A DNA stretch of 64,000 bases from Clostridium sp. AM22-11AC (GTDB lineage: Bacteria > Bacillota > Clostridia > Lachnospirales > Lachnospiraceae): assembly GCF_003473545.1 (NCBI RefSeq), contig NZ_QUCM01000004.1:124001-188000 (forward strand), given 5' to 3'. The first letter of the stretch is position 1; the number at the start of each line of letters is the position of its first letter. The notes beneath the pieces are model-generated. The model was not told the origin of the DNA. It saw nothing but the letters and a program-made list of their open reading frames with translations, and searched no databases. A program made the translations under genes and the position numbers. This document shows positions 60,741-64,000 of this stretch, piece after piece.

Positions 60741-61283
60741 TTAAGGCGCAGGGGCTGTTATCTCCATAGTGTCTGGATGGATCAGAGTGATTACTTTTCC
60801 CTGATGCAAGGCATAGTTGACTGTCTGTGCTGTACCTGAGCGCAGCTTTTTCTGATTATCAAACACACCGATAAGGTACTCTGCATGATCGACCATATAG
60901 TAATTCCTTTTTTTATAACTGGAAACATCCGCAGAATGTGAAATAACAATGGAATCGTTTGCGTTTTGGATCAGCTTTTTCAATCTATGTCTACTCTGAT
61001 CCGGCCATTTAGAGTCATAACCGATGAAGGGAACTACAACGACAATTTTAATATCTTCGTATCCCGTTTGTGCCCTCAATGTCAGCAGCTGTTCTCCAGC
61101 CCACATATCCACACCAAGAGCACCGCCGACAAAAAAAGTACGGACAAATTTCTCGTCATGAAGTATCCGAAACTGCTCCAGGAGACATTCTTTTAATTTT
61201 TGGCATAGGGGATCTTCCTCATTATATCAAAAGCAAAATCTTGTTGGTCGGTGGCCGGTAATGGCGCAGGCATACTGATTCAT
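60741..61283 (-). pseudogene. SLOG (DUF1273/YpsA-like) gene interrupted by in-frame TGA
   Basis: The ATG at 61283 opens MNQYACAITGHRPTRFCF, then a TGA at 61227-61229 (codon 19), after which the same frame continues YNEEDPLCQKLKECLLEQF, FVGGALGVDMWAGEQLL, ...SYKKRNYYMVDHAEYLIGVF and GTAQTVNYAL. This is a full-length nucleotide-binding SLOG protein of 180 residues except for the stop. A shorter product from the internal ATG at 61112 (123 residues) would lack the N-terminal nucleotide site. Confidence 0.75.
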
Positions 61284-61312
61284 ATAAATCACCCTTGATA
61301 ACTGCCTTGATT

Positions 61313-61356
61313 ACGCATATAAAGCAAAAATAACGCAAATAATAATGCGTATAAAG
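61313..61356 (+). promoter_or_regulatory. Repeat pair upstream of the XRE gene, operator candidate
   Basis: ACGCATATAAAG (61313-61324) and ATGCGTATAAAG (61345-61356) match at 10 of 12 positions and are 32 bp apart. They lie between the SLOG pseudogene and the XRE gene and could bind that regulator. Confidence 0.4.
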
Positions 61357-61440
61357 GTTGTATTATAAAATTATAACACAATACATACGAAGTATCAAGA
61401 ATTGCTTTCTGCTATGCTAAAAGTGCAGAGAGGTGAGCGT

Positions 61441-61755
61441 ATGGACGAAGAATTTATCCGCAATCGGATCACAGAATTGCGATTGAAAAAAGGTGTTTCA
61501 GAATATCAGATGAGCATGGAGTTAGGGCAGAACAGAAGCTATATTCAGGCGATTTCCTCTGGGCGTTCTATGCCGTCTATGAAGCAGTTCCTCAACATCT
61601 GTGAGTATTTTGAAATCACACCGCTTCAATTTTTTGATGCACAGGAAAATAACCCTCAGCTTATCAAGAAGGCTTTGGACGGAATGAGAAAGATGTCAGA
61701 TGACGATTTGATTATGCTGATTGGTTTTATAAGTCGCTTAAACACAGAAAACTAA
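61441..61755 (+). CDS. XRE-family HTH regulator
   Basis: 104 residues, the only gene on the plus strand in the element part of the window. The HTH covers about residues 8-60 (LRLKKGVSEYQMSMELGQNR, SYIQAISSGRSMPSMKQF). AGAGGTGAG precedes the ATG at 61441. Orientation opposite to the relaxase and array suggests a regulator of the divergent promoters nearby. Confidence 0.82.
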   Translation: MDEEFIRNRITELRLKKGVSEYQMSMELGQNRSYIQAISSGRSMPSMKQFLNICEYFEITPLQFFDAQENNPQLIKKALDGMRKMSDDDLIMLIGFISRLNTEN

Positions 61756-61792
61756 CGATAGGAGGCAGTAAGCGTCCCGTCGTTAGTTTTTT
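61750..61792 (+). terminator. Terminator of the XRE gene
   Basis: AACTAACGA (61750-61758) pairs with TCGTTAGTT (61780-61788), followed by T-run. Confidence 0.8.
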
Positions 61793-61943
61793 ATTTTATG
61801 CGCAGCATATTGTGGCAAGCAATGCTTGTGGCTATCCATTTCGCCACAAGCTGCTTGTTGAGGGCAGCGCCCCCAAGCCCCTTTGAACACAGAATTTCAT
61901 TCTGTGGCTGCGCGTTCTGCGAACGCTTTTGACCAGGACCAGC

Positions 61944-63356
61944 TTACCGCTGGCCGTGGTCTTTTTCTTTTTCAACATCCTGTTCTACCTCCATTTTCAG
62001 CACTCGGTCTACATTAGCCTTTGCCGTTAAAAGCTCCCGCATTTCTTCACGGGAACGCCGGTACTCGGCATAGGTCTTTTTCTTTTCTTCCAGCAATTTC
62101 GCGTACTCCGTCTGCAACTCTTTGACCTTGGGCAGCTTCTTGACGCCCATCTCATCAAAGGCATTCTTAGCAGCCTGGTGGAGCAGAATTTCTTCCTCAT
62201 GTTCCTCCCGGAATTTCTTAGAGTAGCCGGCCTTGCGGTAGTCCACATAGACCTCACGGGTCTTGGCATAATTTACGATGTGAGTACGCAGAACAGCAAT
62301 CTCTGCCATGCGCTTTTCAGCTGCTTTGATCTGTGCCGAAAGCTCATTGTGATGTGCCGTGGCAGCCGCAGCCTTTTCTTCCAAAACCGCATACTCCAGC
62401 AGGTTATGCTCTGATAGGTAGTTCATGGTCTGCGCCATTTGCTTCAGATTGAAAACTTTAGCCCATCGCGCATAGCCAGCACCTTTTCCTGCCTGCAATT
62501 TTGCCTGAATGTCCACCAGCAGATTGACCTTCTGCGTCTCTGCCTGTGTAACTATTTTCTTTCGTGGGGTATGCGCTTTCTTCCCGGAGAGAACCGCCTG
62601 CAAATCATCTAATCCATATCCTTCGCCCAGGCTGCCCATTCGGGCGGCTTTCTCCCAACCGGGGAGCTTCAGGCGATACGATTTCCCGCGCTTTGATACC
62701 TCACAGCCGGACTCTTGCAGCAGCCTCAGCAGCTCCTCAAAATTAGCAGGACTTTGTGATAATGCGTTGTCAATCGCTACACGCAGCAGCTCTCGGTGAG
62801 AGGGCTTTGCCTGATCGCCCAGCCATTTGTTATAGCTCTTTCCGTGAGGTTTCGGATTCTCCACAATGGACAGTCCGTTTTCGATGCAGATGGTGTCACT
62901 TAACTGTCGGACTGCCTTGGTGCTGCCCCAAAAGTTTCGGAATTTCCGGTCATATTCTAAGCTGACCGATGACCAGATAATGTGATTATGAATGTGCGAT
63001 TTGTCTATATGAGTGCAGACCACAAAGGCATGATTGCCCTTGGTAAAACGCTTGGCAAATTCCACACCCAGCCGGTTCGCTTCTTCCGGAGTGATCTCAC
63101 CGGGGCGGAACGACTGGCGCACATGATAGGCGATCACATCATCCGCGCCGCGCACTCGTCCGGTAGCGGCAATGTACTGCCGCTTTGCCAGAAGGAACTC
63201 CGCATCCACAGTCCGGCTGTCACACGCATAGCCGGTAATGAGTCTGCCGTCATCTGTTTTCTTTGGGTTGGCCACATAGTCGATGATGTCACTGATCGCC
63301 CGACTTTCTGTGCGGCCCTTGCCGACATGAAGCGGCATGATTCTCGTGGTTGCCAT
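61944..63356 (-). CDS. MobP/Tn1549-type relaxase
   Basis: 470 residues. The relaxase domain starts MATTRIMPLHVGKGRTESRA and has the metal-binding triad HIDKSHIHNHIIW (about 116-128). The nicking Tyr is likely in the N-terminal DYVANPKK region. A helical, coiled C-terminus (KREEHEEEILL-like) follows. This family mobilises Tn1549-like elements and smaller mobilizable islands. AAGGAGG upstream of the start. Confidence 0.87.
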   Translation of the reverse strand: MATTRIMPLHVGKGRTESRAISDIIDYVANPKKTDDGRLITGYACDSRTVDAEFLLAKRQYIAATGRVRGADDVIAYHVRQSFRPGEITPEEANRLGVEFAKRFTKGNHAFVVCTHIDKSHIHNHIIWSSVSLEYDRKFRNFWGSTKAVRQLSDTICIENGLSIVENPKPHGKSYNKWLGDQAKPSHRELLRVAIDNALSQSPANFEELLRLLQESGCEVSKRGKSYRLKLPGWEKAARMGSLGEGYGLDDLQAVLSGKKAHTPRKKIVTQAETQKVNLLVDIQAKLQAGKGAGYARWAKVFNLKQMAQTMNYLSEHNLLEYAVLEEKAAAATAHHNELSAQIKAAEKRMAEIAVLRTHIVNYAKTREVYVDYRKAGYSKKFREEHEEEILLHQAAKNAFDEMGVKKLPKVKELQTEYAKLLEEKKKTYAEYRRSREEMRELLTAKANVDRVLKMEVEQDVEKEKDHGQR

Positions 63357-63380
63357 AGGTCAGACCTCCTTCCCGAAAAG

Positions 63381-63404
63381 AAAACGGCCTGCCATAGCAG
63401 ACCG
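63381..63404 (-). terminator. Terminator upstream of the relaxase gene
   Basis: CGGCCTGC / GCAGACCG (one mismatch, CATA loop), followed on the minus strand by UUUU; ends the zinc-finger gene transcript. Confidence 0.6.
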
Positions 63405-63410
63405 CTTTCA

Positions 63411-63737
63411 CTATTCTATAAAACTTTCTTCATCGAAAAAATTGAACTCATCATCTTCTAAGTGTCTTGGTGGAAATCTCATTTCATATTGCTCTTGCGC
63501 CAATGCACGGACATCAGGCCGCCTATCCTTTAGTCGATTTTTCAGCCAGGACAACTGCTCTTTCGATAGCCTCCATGGAAGATTCAAAAGACGATTCAGT
63601 GTCATCAGTTCAGCCTGCGTTTCTGCTGGTAGCGAAGCACAGGATTTACAAATGTGGGATGCATGACCTTTGCCTGAAAATTTTTCGTTGGCTTTGTATT
63701 CACCACAAACTTTACAATAGTGTCCATGCTTTTTCAT
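63411..63737 (-). CDS. Zinc-finger hypothetical protein, 108 aa
   Basis: Two Cys pairs near the N-terminus (CKVCGEYKANEKFSGKG and ICKSC) probably bind zinc; the rest is helical and charged, ending in an acidic tail. The ATG at 63737 overlaps the previous stop by ATGA. Typical small gene next to relaxases in Clostridial elements; function not known. Confidence 0.65.
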   Translation of the reverse strand: MKKHGHYCKVCGEYKANEKFSGKGHASHICKSCASLPAETQAELMTLNRLLNLPWRLSKEQLSWLKNRLKDRRPDVRALAQEQYEMRFPPRHLEDDEFNFFDEESFIE

Positions 63738-64000
63738 AAGCTGATGCCCTTCTCGCAAAGAACATATAACCTGCGAATTGCTTTCATAATCACATCCCAT
63801 TCCAAATCAGAAGCATAAGAAAACTTTTTACGGTATGCCTCCCAAAGTTTTTGCATAACCGAATCATTTTCCACTTCGTCAAAAACTTCTTCAGCCTGGT
63901 TAAGATACTTCTCCGATCCCCGTTTATGAGCAGTTGCCAGAAGCGCATCATGTAAAATTTTCGGGTTCAGCGTGGTTCCATGCAGCTGTTCTAAAATGTA
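63734..64000 (-). CDS. Element gene cut by window edge
   Basis: 88 codons visible of a helical protein (ILHDALLATAHKRGSEKYLN, DVIMKAIRRLYVLCEKG) whose start lies beyond 64000. Overlaps the zinc-finger gene by ATGA. No family recognised from this part. Confidence 0.6.
   Translation of the reverse strand, partial: YILEQLHGTTLNPKILHDALLATAHKRGSEKYLNQAEEVFDEVENDSVMQKLWEAYRKKFSYASDLEWDVIMKAIRRLYVLCEKGISL

Noticed and set aside
61795..61943. Possible oriT downstream of the relaxase gene
   Set aside because: Some short inverted repeats are present (CCACAAGC/GCTTGTGG), but there is no recognisable nic site, and oriT normally lies upstream of the relaxase gene.
1..64000. CRISPR array, rRNA genes, IS elements
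   Set aside because: No regularly spaced repeats, rRNA-like sequence or transposase genes with terminal inverted repeats were seen.

Overview
The window reads as a chromosome segment of a gut Lachnospiraceae-type Firmicute (Blautia/Ruminococcus-like; family-level placement is an inference). The basis is the gene set: MecA, DUF3881, an ATP-dependent PEP carboxykinase, a PreP-like M16 protease, rubredoxin with bacteriohemerythrin, a BMP-type nucleoside ABC importer, and AGGAGG-type ribosome binding sites throughout. It joins two very different halves at a tRNA-Arg(CCT) gene at 36313-36389.

Left half (1-36.4 kb), ordinary chromosome. Cell-envelope genes come first: an amidase cut by the window edge, a metallophosphoesterase lipoprotein and a GH18 protein with an SH3 domain. 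Next are a protein-kinase/ATPase fusion with a TadZ/CpaE-like partner, mecA, and a mannonate dehydratase with its GntR regulator. Central metabolism follows: ferredoxin, C26 glutamine hydrolase, ribokinase-like kinase, pckA, M16 protease, hemerythrin/rubredoxin, D-2-hydroxyacid dehydrogenase and threonine aldolase. An AraC/GH31/TRAP locus for a glycoside follows, probably an acidic one. Last is a complete nucleoside operon on the minus strand: binding lipoprotein, ATPase, two permeases, GntR regulator, purine nucleoside phosphorylase and nucleoside hydrolase. Its promoter and a palindromic operator candidate lie at 35923-35989.

Right half (36.4-64 kb), an integrative conjugative or mobilizable element whose far end lies beyond the window. 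Next to the tRNA are integrase arm-site-like repeats, a tyrosine integrase, two excisionase-type DNA-binding proteins, a MazF-type toxin, a sigma factor, an ArpU-like regulator, an XRE repressor/ImmA protease pair sharing a 20-bp operator, and a WYL regulator. At the other side are an XRE protein, a MobP/Tn1549-type relaxase and two further backbone genes.

Between these lies the striking cargo: about 17 kb (43.4-60.7 kb) of co-directional, tightly packed, visibly GC-rich genes. Nearly all look like immunity proteins of polymorphic toxin systems: DUF4261, SUKH, DUF4259-like, SUMF1-like, DUF6881, Imm51-like, DUF4241, DUF5713, DUF2004-like and Imm17. In the middle is a 2074-residue polyimmunity protein joining DUF2185, TPR, SUKH, DUF4261, SUFU and DUF4253 domains. 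No toxin, RHS repeat or secretion gene is visible. I infer a transferable orphan-immunity array, comparable in concept to the acquired interbacterial defence (AID) clusters of Bacteroidales but on a Firmicute element. Two genes at its promoter-proximal end look broken: a frameshifted zinc-ribbon gene and a SLOG/DUF1273 gene with an in-frame TGA.
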